Position numbers and translations under genes: made by a program. Shown piece after piece: positions 50,202 to 59,038 of a stretch of DNA of 64,000 bases; within the stretch, counting starts at the first letter, position 1, and every line of letters begins with the position of its first letter. The notes beneath the pieces are model-generated. The model had not been told where the DNA came from, made no database searches, and saw only the letters and a list, made by a program, of their open reading frames with translations. Origin of the DNA: Pseudomonas nitroreducens TX1 (lineage in GTDB: Bacteria > Pseudomonadota > Gammaproteobacteria > Pseudomonadales > Pseudomonadaceae); the NCBI RefSeq assembly GCF_000313755.1, contig NZ_AMZB01000098.1, forward strand, positions 20,429 to 84,428, given 5' to 3'.

Positions 50202-50978
50202 TTACTTCTCGACGAAAGCACGCTCGATCAGGTAATCGCCCGGCTCGCCCATGCGCGGGGAGATCTGCAGGCCGAAGCTGTTCAGCACTTCGCTGGTCTC
50301 GTCGAGCATGCTCGGGCTGCCGCAGATCATGGCGCGGTCGTCCTGCGGGTTCATCGGCGGCAGGCCGATGTCGGCGAACAACTTGCCGCTGCGCATCAGG
50401 TCGGTCTGGCGGCCCATGCTGTGGAACTCTTCGCGGGTCACCAGCGGGCAATAGATCAGCTTCTCTTTCACCATGTCGCCGAAGTACTCGTGCTCCGGCA
50501 GGACCTTGGTGATGAAGTCCGCGTAGGCCAGTTCGCTGACCCAGCGGACGCCGTGGACCAGGATGACCTTCTCGAAGCGCTCGTAGACTTCCGGGTCCTG
50601 GATGACCGACAGGAACGGCGCCATGCCGGTGCCGGTGCTCAGCAGGTACAGGTGCTTGCCAGGCTTGAGGTCGTCCAGCACCAGGGTGCCGGTGGGCTTG
50701 CGGCTGACCATCAGCTCGTCGCCTTCCTTCAGGTGCTGCAGACGCGAAGTCAGCGGACCGTCCGGGACCTTGATGCTGAAGAATTCCAGGTGCTCTTCGT
50801 AGTTCGGGCTGGCGATGCTGTACGCGCGCATCAGCGGACGACCGTTGACTTCCAGGCCGATCATCACGAACTGACCGGTCTTGAAGCGCAGACCCGGATT
50901 ACGGGTGGTCTTGAAGCTGAAGAGGGTGTCGTTCCAGTGGTGCACGCTGAGAACGCGCTCGGTGTACAGGTTGCTCAT
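50202..50978 (-). CDS. fpr: Ferredoxin/flavodoxin-NADP+ reductase
   Basis: 258-residue FAD enzyme moving electrons between NADPH and ferredoxin or bacterioferritin-associated ferredoxin, important in iron release and oxidative stress. FAD motif RAYSIASPNYEEHLEF (about 50-65), NADP-binding region LLSTGTGMAPFLSV (about 110-123) and C-terminal AFVEK, as in bacterial subclass I Fpr. Start ATG 50978 with AGGAGT upstream on the minus strand. It is divergent from finR, the LysR regulator known to activate it. Confidence 0.96.
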   Translation of the reverse strand: MSNLYTERVLSVHHWNDTLFSFKTTRNPGLRFKTGQFVMIGLEVNGRPLMRAYSIASPNYEEHLEFFSIKVPDGPLTSRLQHLKEGDELMVSRKPTGTLVLDDLKPGKHLYLLSTGTGMAPFLSVIQDPEVYERFEKVILVHGVRWVSELAYADFITKVLPEHEYFGDMVKEKLIYCPLVTREEFHSMGRQTDLMRSGKLFADIGLPPMNPQDDRAMICGSPSMLDETSEVLNSFGLQISPRMGEPGDYLIERAFVEK

Positions 50979-51026
50979 CAAGGACTCCTAGAGAAACGTG
51001 GCGCACCCCAGCAGATCCCGGACGTA

Positions 51027-51088
51027 GCGCAATTGCGCGACATTTTATAGGCGGCGACAATATCCGCAAAATAAATTATCTGGATATT
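51027..51088. promoter_or_regulatory. fpr/finR intergenic palindromes
   Basis: A perfect 12-base palindrome GCGCAATTGCGC (51027-51038) and a dyad AATATCC (51059-51065) / GGATATT (51082-51088) lie in the 221-base divergent region. FinR is known to bind between finR and fpr in P. putida, so one of these may be its site; which one cannot be decided here. Confidence 0.45.
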
Positions 51089-51199
51089 GCTAATCCAAAA
51101 CGCAGATAAGGCCGCCCAGTCGCCGCAAAAGGATACCGTCAGGTACTTCCTACACCGGGGTGACGAAATGTCGCGCAGCCTTCTCCGGAGCCCCACAGA

Positions 51200-52126
51200 A
51201 TGAAGTTCACCCTGCGCCAGCTCGAAGTCTTCGTCGCCGTCGCCCAGCAGGAAAGCGTCTCCCGCGCTGCCGAGGCGCTGTCCATGTCGCAGTCGGCCAC
51301 CAGCACCGCGCTGGGCGAGCTGGAGCGGCAGTTCGACTGCAAGCTGTTCGACCGCTCGGGTAAACGCCTCACCCTCAACGCCCTCGGCCGCCAGCTGCTG
51401 CCCCAGGCGGTAGCCCTGCTCGACCGCGGCAGCGAGATCGAGAACATGCTCAACGGCAAGAGCGCCTTCGGCTCCCTGGACCTGGGCGCCACCCTGACCA
51501 TCGGTAACTACCTGGCGACCCTGCTGATCGGCACCTTCATGCAGCGCCAGCCCGACTGCCGGGTGCGCCTGCATGTGCACAACACCGCCCACGTGGTGCA
51601 GCGCGTGGCGCACTACGAATTGGATTTGGGCCTGATCGAGGGCGACTGCCAGCACCCGGACATCGAAGTGCAGCCGTGGATGGAAGACGAACTGGTAGTG
51701 TTCTGCGCGCCGCAGCACCCGCTCGCCCGTGAAGGCCGCGCGAGCCTGGAGCGGCTGACGGAGGAAGCGTGGATTCTGCGCGAACAGGGCTCGGGTACGC
51801 GGCTGACCTTCGACCAGGCCATGCGTCACCACGTGGAGCCGCTGAACGTGCGGCTGGAGCTGGAACACACCGAGGCGATCAAACGCGCGGTGGAGTCGGG
51901 GCTGGGGATCGGCTGCATCTCGCGCCTGGCCCTGCGCGACGCCTTCCGCCGTGGCAGCCTGGTGCCGGTGGAAACCCCGGACCTGGACCTGCGCCGGCAG
52001 TTCTACTTCATCTGGCACCGGCAGAAGTACCAGACTGCGACCATGCGCGAGTTCCTCGAACTGTGCCGCAGCGAAACCGCCGGGGTGACGCGCAGTGACG
52101 ATATCGTCCTGCCGATGATTCCCTGA
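51200..52126 (+). CDS. finR: LysR-family regulator FinR
   Basis: 308-residue regulator. The helix-turn-helix occupies residues 3-60 (TLRQLEVFVAVAQQESVSRAAEALSMSQSATS), followed by a LysR effector-binding domain. It is placed head-to-head with fpr as in other Pseudomonas, where FinR induces fpr under superoxide stress and in sulfite-related metabolism. GGAG lies about nine bases before ATG 51200. Confidence 0.93.
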   Translation: MKFTLRQLEVFVAVAQQESVSRAAEALSMSQSATSTALGELERQFDCKLFDRSGKRLTLNALGRQLLPQAVALLDRGSEIENMLNGKSAFGSLDLGATLTIGNYLATLLIGTFMQRQPDCRVRLHVHNTAHVVQRVAHYELDLGLIEGDCQHPDIEVQPWMEDELVVFCAPQHPLAREGRASLERLTEEAWILREQGSGTRLTFDQAMRHHVEPLNVRLELEHTEAIKRAVESGLGIGCISRLALRDAFRRGSLVPVETPDLDLRRQFYFIWHRQKYQTATMREFLELCRSETAGVTRSDDIVLPMIP

Positions 52127-52156
52127 TGGGCGCTCGCCCTGCGCTCTGCGCTTTTC

Positions 52157-52312
52157 GTAGGAGCGGACTTCGTCCGCAATCCGCCCCGCGAAGAGGATCA
52201 TCGCGGACGAAGTCCGCTCCTACAGGAGTTTCATGCCACCTGTAGGAGCGAGCTTGCTCGCGAACGGAAAAAGCACCGAGCCTTGCAGGTTCGCGAGCAA
52301 GCTCGCTCCTAC
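52157..52312. repeat. Two REP pairs with different cores
   Basis: Pair 1 (52157-52179 and 52203-52223) has core GACTTCGTCCGC; pair 2 (52242-52264 and 52290-52312) has core AGCTTGCTCGCGAA. Both share the head GTAGGAGCG. They separate finR from the convergent dgkA. Confidence 0.9.
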
Positions 52313-52317
52313 GAGGA

Positions 52318-52689
52318 CTAACCCAGCAGAATGCCCGCCCAGGTCACGGTGATGATGGTCAGCGCCACGAACTGGGCGGCGCTGCCCATGTCCTTGGCGT
52401 TCTTCGACAGCGGGTGGCGCTCCAGGGAAACCCGGTCCACCACCGCCTCGATGGCGGAGTTGAGCAGTTCCACGATCAGTGCCAGCAGGCACACCGCGAT
52501 CAGCAGCGCGCGCTCGCCACGGGTGACGTCGAAGAAGAACGACAGCGGGATCAGGATGACGTTGATCAGCACCAGCTGGCGGAAGGCCGCTTCACCCTTG
52601 AAGGCGGCGGCGAAGCCGGCCAGGGAATAGCCGGCGGCATTGAAGATGCGTTTCAGGCCGGTCTGGCCCTTGAAGGGGGAAGCGGACAC
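52318..52689 (-). CDS. dgkA: Diacylglycerol kinase
   Basis: 123-residue three-helix inner-membrane kinase recycling diacylglycerol to phosphatidate. Typical segments: GLKRIFNAAGYSLAGFAAAF, the catalytic and metal-site helix ALIVELLNSAIEAVVDRVS and KNAKDMGSAAQF. GTG start at 52689. Its end nearly touches the REP cluster. It lies just downstream of erdR, as PA3603 does of PA3604. Confidence 0.95.
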   Translation of the reverse strand: MSASPFKGQTGLKRIFNAAGYSLAGFAAAFKGEAAFRQLVLINVILIPLSFFFDVTRGERALLIAVCLLALIVELLNSAIEAVVDRVSLERHPLSKNAKDMGSAAQFVALTIITVTWAGILLG

Positions 52690-52796
52690 GTGCGGTTCTC
52701 ACAGGCAAAGATCGCGGCACTCTATACCAGCGATCGTCAAAAAGGGGTCAAGGCCATTACAGAATGTGACATCCCGAAGCCGGGATGTGACGGGCC

Positions 52797-53447
52797 TCAG
52801 GCCCCCGGCACGGATTCCATCTGCGCCAGCAGCAGCGCCGCCTGGGTGCGGGTGCGCACGTTCAGCTTGCGGAAGATCGCAGTGACGTGTGCCTTCACGG
52901 TGGCCTCGGAGACACTCAGCTCGAAGGCGATCTGTTTGTTCAGCAGGCCCTCGCAGACCATGGTCAGCACGCGGAACTGCTGTGGGGTAAGGCTGGCGAG
53001 ACCGGCGCTGGCAGCGCGCACGTCCTCGCTCATCTCGGTCACGGCATCCACCTGCGGCGGCCACCAGACATCGCCGTCGAGCACCGAGCGCACAGCCTGC
53101 TGCAGCACGCTCAGTTCACTGGACTTGGGGATGAAGCCGCTGGCGCCAAACTCGCGGGAGCGCTGCACCACGGCGGCATCTTCCTGGGCCGAGACCATCA
53201 CCACCGGAATCTGCGGATACTGTCCGCGCAACAGCACCAGGCCGGAGAAGCCGTAGGCGCCGGGCATGTTCAGGTCCAGCAGTACCAGGTCCCAGTCGGC
53301 CTTCTCGTTCAGGCGAGCCTCCAGCTCTGCGATACTTGCCGCCTCGGACAGTCGCGCCTCGGGGCCAAGACCGATGGTCAGGGCCTGGTGCAGGGCACTG
53401 CGGAACAGCGGGTGATCGTCAGCGATCAGGATCTCGTAGGAAGCCAT
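52797..53447 (-). CDS. erdR: LuxR-type response regulator ErdR/CrbR
   Basis: 216-residue NarL-family response regulator. The receiver domain (residues 4-120) has acidic pocket IADDHPLF, phosphoacceptor aspartate in LVLLDLNMPG (about D57) and the lysine in FIPKSSEL; the LuxR helix-turn-helix is at about 145-205 (LTPQQFRVLTMVCEGLLNKQIAFELSVSEATVKAHV). ATG 53447 (MASYEILIADDH) has AAGGAAAA upstream. Homologues (ErdR, CrbR, AgmR-like) with sensor MxtR/CrbS activate acsA and ethanol/acetate metabolism. The sensor is not in this window; acsA is, at the left edge. Confidence 0.92.
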   Translation of the reverse strand: MASYEILIADDHPLFRSALHQALTIGLGPEARLSEAASIAELEARLNEKADWDLVLLDLNMPGAYGFSGLVLLRGQYPQIPVVMVSAQEDAAVVQRSREFGASGFIPKSSELSVLQQAVRSVLDGDVWWPPQVDAVTEMSEDVRAASAGLASLTPQQFRVLTMVCEGLLNKQIAFELSVSEATVKAHVTAIFRKLNVRTRTQAALLLAQMESVPGA

Positions 53448-53711
53448 GAATTTTCCTTGAAGGCCGCGCCTAAGTCCGCCGTGGATAACGGCCAGGCTTG
53501 CGCAGGAAAGGTCGGAGCACGGATAGAGCACTACTTGTCACATTGTACGCAAAGACCAACCTCGGTGTCCGCCGCGAATACATGCCAGGCAGTACTTACA
53601 CCCTGGCCTGAAAGCCCCTGCCACTGTGCCCGCCGACACAGGTCTCCCCTTTCCAAAGGCCCGTCGTTACGGCAGAGTTCCGCTTTTTTTCCTGCCCGTT
53701 ACGAGAACAAG

Positions 53712-54596
53712 ATGAAAAGCCATGCGCTGCGCGCCGATTTCCTGATGCTGTTCACCGCGATGATCTGGGGGGTCTCCTTCGTCGCGCAACGCCTCGGGAT
53801 GGATGCCATCGGTCCCTTCCTCTATACCGGCCTGCGCTTCACCCTTGGCGCCGTGGCGCTGCTGCCGCTGCTGGCCTGGTCGAGCAAGCGCGGGGCCCAG
53901 CCGTTCAACCGTGGCATGATCCTGGCTGGCCTGGCCATCGGCACCGCGCTGACTGTCGGGATCAACCTGCAACAGGTCGGCCTGATGTTCACCAGCGTGA
54001 CCAACTCCGGCTTCATCACCGGCCTGTATGTGATCATCGTGCCGCTGCTCGGCCTGCTGATCGGCCATCGCGCCGGCATGGGTACCTGGCTGGGCTGCGC
54101 ACTGGCCGTGACCGGCATGGCGATGCTGAGCATCGGGCCGGGCTTCCACGTCGCTTCCGGCGACTGGCTGCAGCTGACCGGCGCCTTCGTCTGGGGCGGC
54201 CACGTGCTGCTGGTGGGCCTGTTCGCCAGCCGCTACGACCCGATCCGCCTGGCCTTCCTGCAGTTCGCCACCTGTGCGGTGGTGAGCATGATCCTGGCGT
54301 TGGTATTCGAGGAAATCCATCTGGACGCCATCATCCAGGCCGGCCCCGCCCTGCTCTACGGCGGCCTGTTCGGCGTTGCCACCGGTTTCACCCTGCAGGT
54401 CATTGCGCAGAAGCACGCCATTGCGTCGCACGCAGCGATCATCCTCTCGCTGGAAGCCGTGTTCGCCGCCATCGCCGGCGCGCTGTTCCTCGACGAAACT
54501 CTGCACCTGCGCGGCTATTTCGGCTGCGCGCTGATGCTCGCCGGAATGCTGGTCGCTCAGCTCTGGCCGAAGAAGGCCGAAGCCACGGCAGCCTGA
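53712..54596 (+). CDS. EamA/DMT superfamily transporter
   Basis: 294-residue ten-helix transporter with two EamA domains: FLMLFTAMIWGVSFVAQRLG at the start and IILSLEAVFAAIAGALFLDE in the second repeat. The long ORF beginning at 52887 is antisense to erdR and rejected; ATG 53712 begins the first helix, though the Shine-Dalgarno is poor. Export of an amino acid or other metabolite is the family expectation. Confidence 0.88.
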   Translation: MKSHALRADFLMLFTAMIWGVSFVAQRLGMDAIGPFLYTGLRFTLGAVALLPLLAWSSKRGAQPFNRGMILAGLAIGTALTVGINLQQVGLMFTSVTNSGFITGLYVIIVPLLGLLIGHRAGMGTWLGCALAVTGMAMLSIGPGFHVASGDWLQLTGAFVWGGHVLLVGLFASRYDPIRLAFLQFATCAVVSMILALVFEEIHLDAIIQAGPALLYGGLFGVATGFTLQVIAQKHAIASHAAIILSLEAVFAAIAGALFLDETLHLRGYFGCALMLAGMLVAQLWPKKAEATAA

Positions 54597-54631
54597 GCCT
54601 CTGCCCCCGAACCTGGTGCTTGCCGACTTTC

Positions 54632-54796
54632 GCAGGAGCGGACTCTTTCCGCGATGGATTCGACTTCGCTCCGACGGACCAGATGGCATCGGCGCGCCCG
54701 ACCGCGGATGAAGTCCGCCTACTACGCTCGCCCCTGCGTCGAAGCGGAGTTGCAGGAGCGCGCCATGTGCGCGACCGCGGACATAGCCCGCTCCTA
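54632..54796. repeat. Degenerate REP-like palindromes
   Basis: A half element at 54632-54654 (GCAGGAGCGGACTCTTTCCGCGA) and a fuller one at 54752-54796 with core GCGCCATGTGCGCGA ending in GCTCCTA. They are diverged from the REP copies elsewhere. They occupy the gap between the DMT gene and the DTW gene. Confidence 0.6.
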
Positions 54797-54818
54797 ACCT
54801 GGGTGTCGGTCTGTCAGG

Positions 54819-55535
54819 TCAGCGCTGGGTAAAAGGCCGCAGCGCCTGATGCGCCGGGCTCTGCTCGTCCAGCGGCTGCTGGCGCTTGGAGCCCAGGTAG
54901 CGCTCGCTGAACACGTCCAGGTAGGCATCCAGTGCGTCCCCGGCGCGCCGGTCGCCGGCCAGGCCCAGGCATAGCGCGGCAACCTCGGCAGTGCACAGGT
55001 GCTCGTCGAACTTGGAGCGGCGCAGGCGATAGCGCGACAGCGCGTCGGGAGTGATGCTCAGCACCGGGAAGCGGTCCAGGTAAGGGCTCTTGCGAAACAT
55101 CTTGCGCGCCTCGTTCCAGGTGGCGTCGAGCAGGATGAACAGCGGGCGCCTGCCGTCCTGCGGCGCCACCGTGGTGACCACGCGCTCAGGCGGGACGAAT
55201 TCACCGGGGAACACCACGTACGGCAGCCATTGCGGGTCGTCGAGCAACGCCAGCAGCGCTGGGTCGACTTCGATACGCGACCAGCCGAAGGCCCAGGTCT
55301 CAGGCACGGTTTCGGCGATCAGCCAGCCCGTATTGCTCGGCTTGAGCGGTTCGGTGTCGAACATCACCAGGCACATCGCCGAGTTGGACTGGACCTGCGG
55401 ACGTAGGCTGCACATGCAGTAATTCGGCCGCAGGCGGCAGCCGGGGCAGCGCGGCGAGCGCGAGCCACGGGCGAAGAACGGTTTGATGCAGCGGGCCAGG
55501 CGCTCATCGCGAAGGCGGGCGACGGCGTGGCTCAT
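54819..55535 (-). CDS. DTW-domain protein, tRNA-uridine aminocarboxypropyltransferase type
   Basis: 238-residue SPOUT-like enzyme. N-terminal cysteines (CPGCRLRPNYCMC, about 30-42) probably bind zinc; the DTW motif appears as DATWNEARKM (about 138-147) and the DxTW family C-terminal element as YRLRRSKFDEHLCTAE. E. coli YfiP/TapT uses SAM to add the acp group to U47 of tRNAs, so acp3U formation is inferred. Start ATG 55535. Confidence 0.87.
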   Translation of the reverse strand: MSHAVARLRDERLARCIKPFFARGSRSPRCPGCRLRPNYCMCSLRPQVQSNSAMCLVMFDTEPLKPSNTGWLIAETVPETWAFGWSRIEVDPALLALLDDPQWLPYVVFPGEFVPPERVVTTVAPQDGRRPLFILLDATWNEARKMFRKSPYLDRFPVLSITPDALSRYRLRRSKFDEHLCTAEVAALCLGLAGDRRAGDALDAYLDVFSERYLGSKRQQPLDEQSPAHQALRPFTQR

Positions 55536-55834
55536 GCTGCAGCCGCCGGGATTTGGTAAAGCGGACGGGACATCGAAGGCTCAAACGGGACGATGGTTGC
55601 GGACCGCCGATTGTACCAGAGCCCTGGCCCGCCCCTCGCACGACCGACTGTCGATCGACGCGGCGAATTTGCCTCCTTCCTGGACCAATTTGGCGACCCT
55701 GCAGGCCGGATAACGGACTGCGGCAATCGAATCTCGGCAGGCAGGTCGTTTTCAGGGACAATAGGCGGCTGTAATGGCCCGCGAACCCGGAAGGTTCGCC
55801 ACGGTCGAATCGGCACCATTGTCAGGAGATGCCC

Positions 55835-56242
55835 ATGCTGCGCCTCACCGCCCTCGCCCTCTGCCTCGTCATTCCCGTCGCGCATGCCGCGTCGAAGAAG
55901 GACTTCGAACTGACCCAGACCCTGGAAAAGGTCGCCAAGGAAAGCAGCGAAGGCACTCCGCGCGCGATCAACGAGGACATCCTCGACCAGGGCTACACCG
56001 TAGACGGCCCGCAGTTGATCAACCACCTGAGCGTGCGCGCCAGCCATGCCGAGCGCATGCGCGAGAACCCCGACAGCGTGCGCAGCCAGCTTGGCGACAG
56101 CGTCTGCAGCAACACCGCCTACCGCCAGCTGCTGGCCGAGGGTGCGATCCTCACCTACAGCTTCACCGAGTACAAGACCAACGCGCCGGTCGCTACCGAG
56201 CGCTTCGACGCCGGCAGTTGCAAGATCAAGCTGAAGAAATAA
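55835..56242 (+). CDS. PA3611-like exported protein
   Basis: 135-residue exported protein: signal peptide MLRLTALALCLVIPVAHA, then a single compact domain with two cysteines (SVCSNT and GSCKIK) that may pair. It matches P. aeruginosa PA3611, named in Pfam as a putative quorum-sensing-regulated virulence factor. ATG 55835 with AGGAG seven bases upstream is preferred to 55829, which would overlap the Shine-Dalgarno. The biochemical function is unknown. Confidence 0.82.
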   Translation: MLRLTALALCLVIPVAHAASKKDFELTQTLEKVAKESSEGTPRAINEDILDQGYTVDGPQLINHLSVRASHAERMRENPDSVRSQLGDSVCSNTAYRQLLAEGAILTYSFTEYKTNAPVATERFDAGSCKIKLKK

Positions 56243-56251
56243 TTCGCACCC

Positions 56252-56467
56252 ATGCTCGACAAGGAACAGTTGCTGAAGATCGCGCGCACGCCGATGCCCT
56301 TCGGCAAGTACCAGGGCCGCATGCTGGTGGACCTGCCCGACGAGTACCTGCTGTGGTTCTACAAGAAGGGCCAGTTCCCGCCTGGGGAACTGGGCCGGCT
56401 GATGCAGCTGACCCTGGAACTGAAGATCGACGGCCTCGACGGCCTGATCAAGCCGCTCAAGCGCTGA
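56252..56467 (+). CDS. DUF3820 family protein
   Basis: 71-residue cytoplasmic protein: TPMPFGKYQGRMLVDLPDEY and LLWFYKKGQFPPGELGRLMQ are the DUF3820 signature, also labelled in Pfam as a putative quorum-sensing-regulated virulence factor. It starts nine bases after the PA3611-like stop, so the two are probably cotranscribed. Function unknown. Confidence 0.87.
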   Translation: MLDKEQLLKIARTPMPFGKYQGRMLVDLPDEYLLWFYKKGQFPPGELGRLMQLTLELKIDGLDGLIKPLKR

Positions 56468-56507
56468 GGCCCGCGCAACCGCCCACCGACGGTTGCGCCA
56501 GCGCACG

Positions 56508-58913
56508 TCAGCGCAGGACGGCCGGGTTTTCCTTGCCGGCCACGGCTGCCGCTTCGTCCGGCGCCAGCAAGGCGCTGCGCGGCACGTCCAGCAACCGCGC
56601 GCAGGCTGCCAGCACGTGGGCCCAGCTGCAGCGGTTGGCGAACAGCATGCCGGCCTCGTCCAGCGTACCGCCCTGGTTGCGGTAGCCCAGCACCGCCGTC
56701 TTCAGTGCATCCGGCAGGATCGGCCAGAGGTGCCCGCGCGCCACTTCCGGGCGCATGTGGGTGAGCAGCACACGACGTTCGTAGTGATCGGGGAACAGCC
56801 GCATGGCGATGGACTCATCCGTCAGCGCTTGCAGCTCCCAATTATCACGCGGCGCGCGGAAGCGCCCCGGCTCCTGCAGATAGACCAGCCGGTAAGGATA
56901 ACCCGCCTCCTCCAGCCGCAACGCGGCGCGACGCATCTCGGTCAGTTGGTAACTGCCGTTGGCGATCAGCAGCAACGGCTCGGCACCGGGGTGCTCGTCC
57001 ATCAGGATCGCGCCATCGCGGGCCAATTGCTCGGCCTGGGCCTGGGTGAATACCGATGGCCGCTCCCGCTTGGGCACGACGACGCAGGCCAGTTGCCCGC
57101 GACTGCGGTAGATGTCCGGCAACAAAGCCAGGTGGCTGTTGTGGTCAGCCGGGAAGACCACCCGCACCATGTCGCTCATCTCGCCCAGCAGCGCTTCGCA
57201 GAAGGTGGTGTCCTGGTGCGACTGCTGGTTCTTGCCGTTCTCCCAGGTGTGCGATGTCGCCACCAGCGGCCAGCCGAGCCAGCCCGCCGCTCGTCCAGCT
57301 TCCTTCTGCTGGCGCGCGAAGATCAACGCCTGGCGCACCGCGCCGAGCATCTTCACGCAGAAAGCTTCATAGCTGGCCACCAGGTTCAGTCCGCCCTGGT
57401 TGGCCAGACAGGCGGAAACCACCGCTTCCTCGTTGAGCGCAGTGATAATACGGCCATCCACCGCCTCCAGATCGTTTTCCGGCTCGCTCACCCGGTGCCG
57501 CAACGCCCTGAGCACACCGCCCAGACGATTGCTCGCCAGCTCATCCGGGTTGCCGACACGAGCGCGCAGGTCCGGGTTGGCACTGCACAGATCGACATAG
57601 AAACGATCCAGTGCGGCCATAGGCGAGCATTCGTCGTTGCGGTAATGCAGCGGCGGAATCGAGGGTTCGATGGGCCGACGCACAGCCAATGGGTTGTCCC
57701 GCTCCAGCACCCTGCCTTTGCGCGATGTAGCGAACAGGCCACAGGCCTCGGCGAGCTCTTCCGGCTCGACCCAGAGCGGCGCCGCATACTGGTTGAACAG
57801 GTCGCGCGCTTCGTCATCCACGCTGGGGTTACCTGGCAACGGCAGGTTGTGCGCGGCATTGCTGCCGGCACCGTAGAAGCCGTAACCCTTGGTCGTCTCG
57901 GCAATGCCATAGGGAATCGGCAGCGGATAGCGCAGGATGCCGCGCGCCTTCTCGTCGACGCGGTGTTGTAGGCGCTCTTCCATTTCCCACAGGGCGCAGA
58001 CGAAAGCCGCCGGGTCACGGCCGTCGAAACTGATCGGATCGAAGCCACAGCGCCGCAGGTGCAGCTTGAAACCTTCCAGCCCTTCGTGAGTGCCTAGGTC
58101 GGTGCGCTGCTCGATGCGCCGGCCATTGGCGATCATCACCGGCAGCGCCGCGCCGCAGTCCTCGGCGCGCCACCAACGGGGAATCCAGTCGCTGCCGCGC
58201 TGCTCTTCGGCGGCGCCATCGGAGAGGAAGGCGACCAGGGTCTCGCCCGGCAACGGCATGTGCGCATACATCAGCTCGGCGAACCCGAGGTAGCCGCCTT
58301 CGGCAATGCCGCCTGCCGTGTGCGGATTGACATGGCTGCCCAACGGCGCGGCGACCTTGCCTTCGGGTGTCTGGGCGTAGCTGTAGAAGTCCTGCACCAG
58401 CCGGTCCAGCCCAACCTCACCATCGCCGTAGGCAGCGGCCTGTTCCGGATGCAGATTACCGGTGAGCACATTGACGGCATCGATTGCCGCCACACAGTGC
58501 CCCTGGCCCATCAGCCAGCCGCGGGTCTTGCCACTCAAGGCATTCAGGGCGAGGTAACCGGCATAGGCCGGCACCATGTTCAGCGCACCGCCGGTATGCC
58601 CCTCGGGCTGCGCCTTGAAATCCTCGGCCTGCAAGGGTGCGCCATCGAGACGGACGCGCCTGGCGTAGGTCATGTGCGCCACCAGCCAGAGGCCGGCGCA
58701 GGTCAGGCAGTCCAACGCGCTGAATAGCCGATAGACACTGGCCAGATCAGGCTGCAGGCCGTACTGGACCAATTGATGAGCGACACGAAAGACCGCCGCC
58801 TGGGTCTGCACGCTATGCTGAAGCGGACCACGGCCTCGCAGCCAGCGGGCATATTCCGGCTCGACTGCCGCATGGGCGGCAAGCTCCTCGGGGCTTGGCA
58901 GGATCTGTGACAT
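56508..58913 (-). CDS. Phosphoketolase (XFP) family protein, divergent
   Basis: 801-residue thiamine-diphosphate enzyme related to xylulose-5-P/fructose-6-P phosphoketolase, which would split a ketose phosphate with inorganic phosphate to acetyl phosphate. The catalytic histidines of the family have counterparts in PEGHTGGALN and MGQGHCVAA, and the SHQD element is in NQQSHQDTTF. However, the TPP/Mg motif usually written GDGEAETG reads SDGAAEEQRG here, and GPGHGG is changed to MGQGHCV. Length is near the usual 790-830. Position next to the DUF3820 gene matches P. aeruginosa. Family membership is firm; activity and substrate are not. Confidence 0.85.
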   Translation of the reverse strand: MSQILPSPEELAAHAAVEPEYARWLRGRGPLQHSVQTQAAVFRVAHQLVQYGLQPDLASVYRLFSALDCLTCAGLWLVAHMTYARRVRLDGAPLQAEDFKAQPEGHTGGALNMVPAYAGYLALNALSGKTRGWLMGQGHCVAAIDAVNVLTGNLHPEQAAAYGDGEVGLDRLVQDFYSYAQTPEGKVAAPLGSHVNPHTAGGIAEGGYLGFAELMYAHMPLPGETLVAFLSDGAAEEQRGSDWIPRWWRAEDCGAALPVMIANGRRIEQRTDLGTHEGLEGFKLHLRRCGFDPISFDGRDPAAFVCALWEMEERLQHRVDEKARGILRYPLPIPYGIAETTKGYGFYGAGSNAAHNLPLPGNPSVDDEARDLFNQYAAPLWVEPEELAEACGLFATSRKGRVLERDNPLAVRRPIEPSIPPLHYRNDECSPMAALDRFYVDLCSANPDLRARVGNPDELASNRLGGVLRALRHRVSEPENDLEAVDGRIITALNEEAVVSACLANQGGLNLVASYEAFCVKMLGAVRQALIFARQQKEAGRAAGWLGWPLVATSHTWENGKNQQSHQDTTFCEALLGEMSDMVRVVFPADHNSHLALLPDIYRSRGQLACVVVPKRERPSVFTQAQAEQLARDGAILMDEHPGAEPLLLIANGSYQLTEMRRAALRLEEAGYPYRLVYLQEPGRFRAPRDNWELQALTDESIAMRLFPDHYERRVLLTHMRPEVARGHLWPILPDALKTAVLGYRNQGGTLDEAGMLFANRCSWAHVLAACARLLDVPRSALLAPDEAAAVAGKENPAVLR

Positions 58914-59038
58914 GTCGGCTCTCCCTTGGCTATGGCGGAAAGTCTAGGTCGCCACAGATCGGATGGGCGCTGACATGTATCAACGACCGTCCCGACCAAT
59001 CGGGCAAGGCTGAAAGAAATTTCCCACAAGGAGACGAC

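Noticed and set aside
52157..52312. Short regularly spaced palindromes considered as a CRISPR array
   Set aside because: The units are inverted REP pairs with unequal spacing and two core types, not direct repeats with uniform spacers, and no cas genes are near.
52887..53711. Long N-terminal extension of the DMT transporter
   Set aside because: It is antisense to erdR; the transporter begins at 53712 with its first membrane helix.
55536..55834. Short ORFs between the DTW gene and the PA3611-like gene
   Set aside because: They lack ribosome binding sites and coding character; the region likely contains the two divergent promoters.
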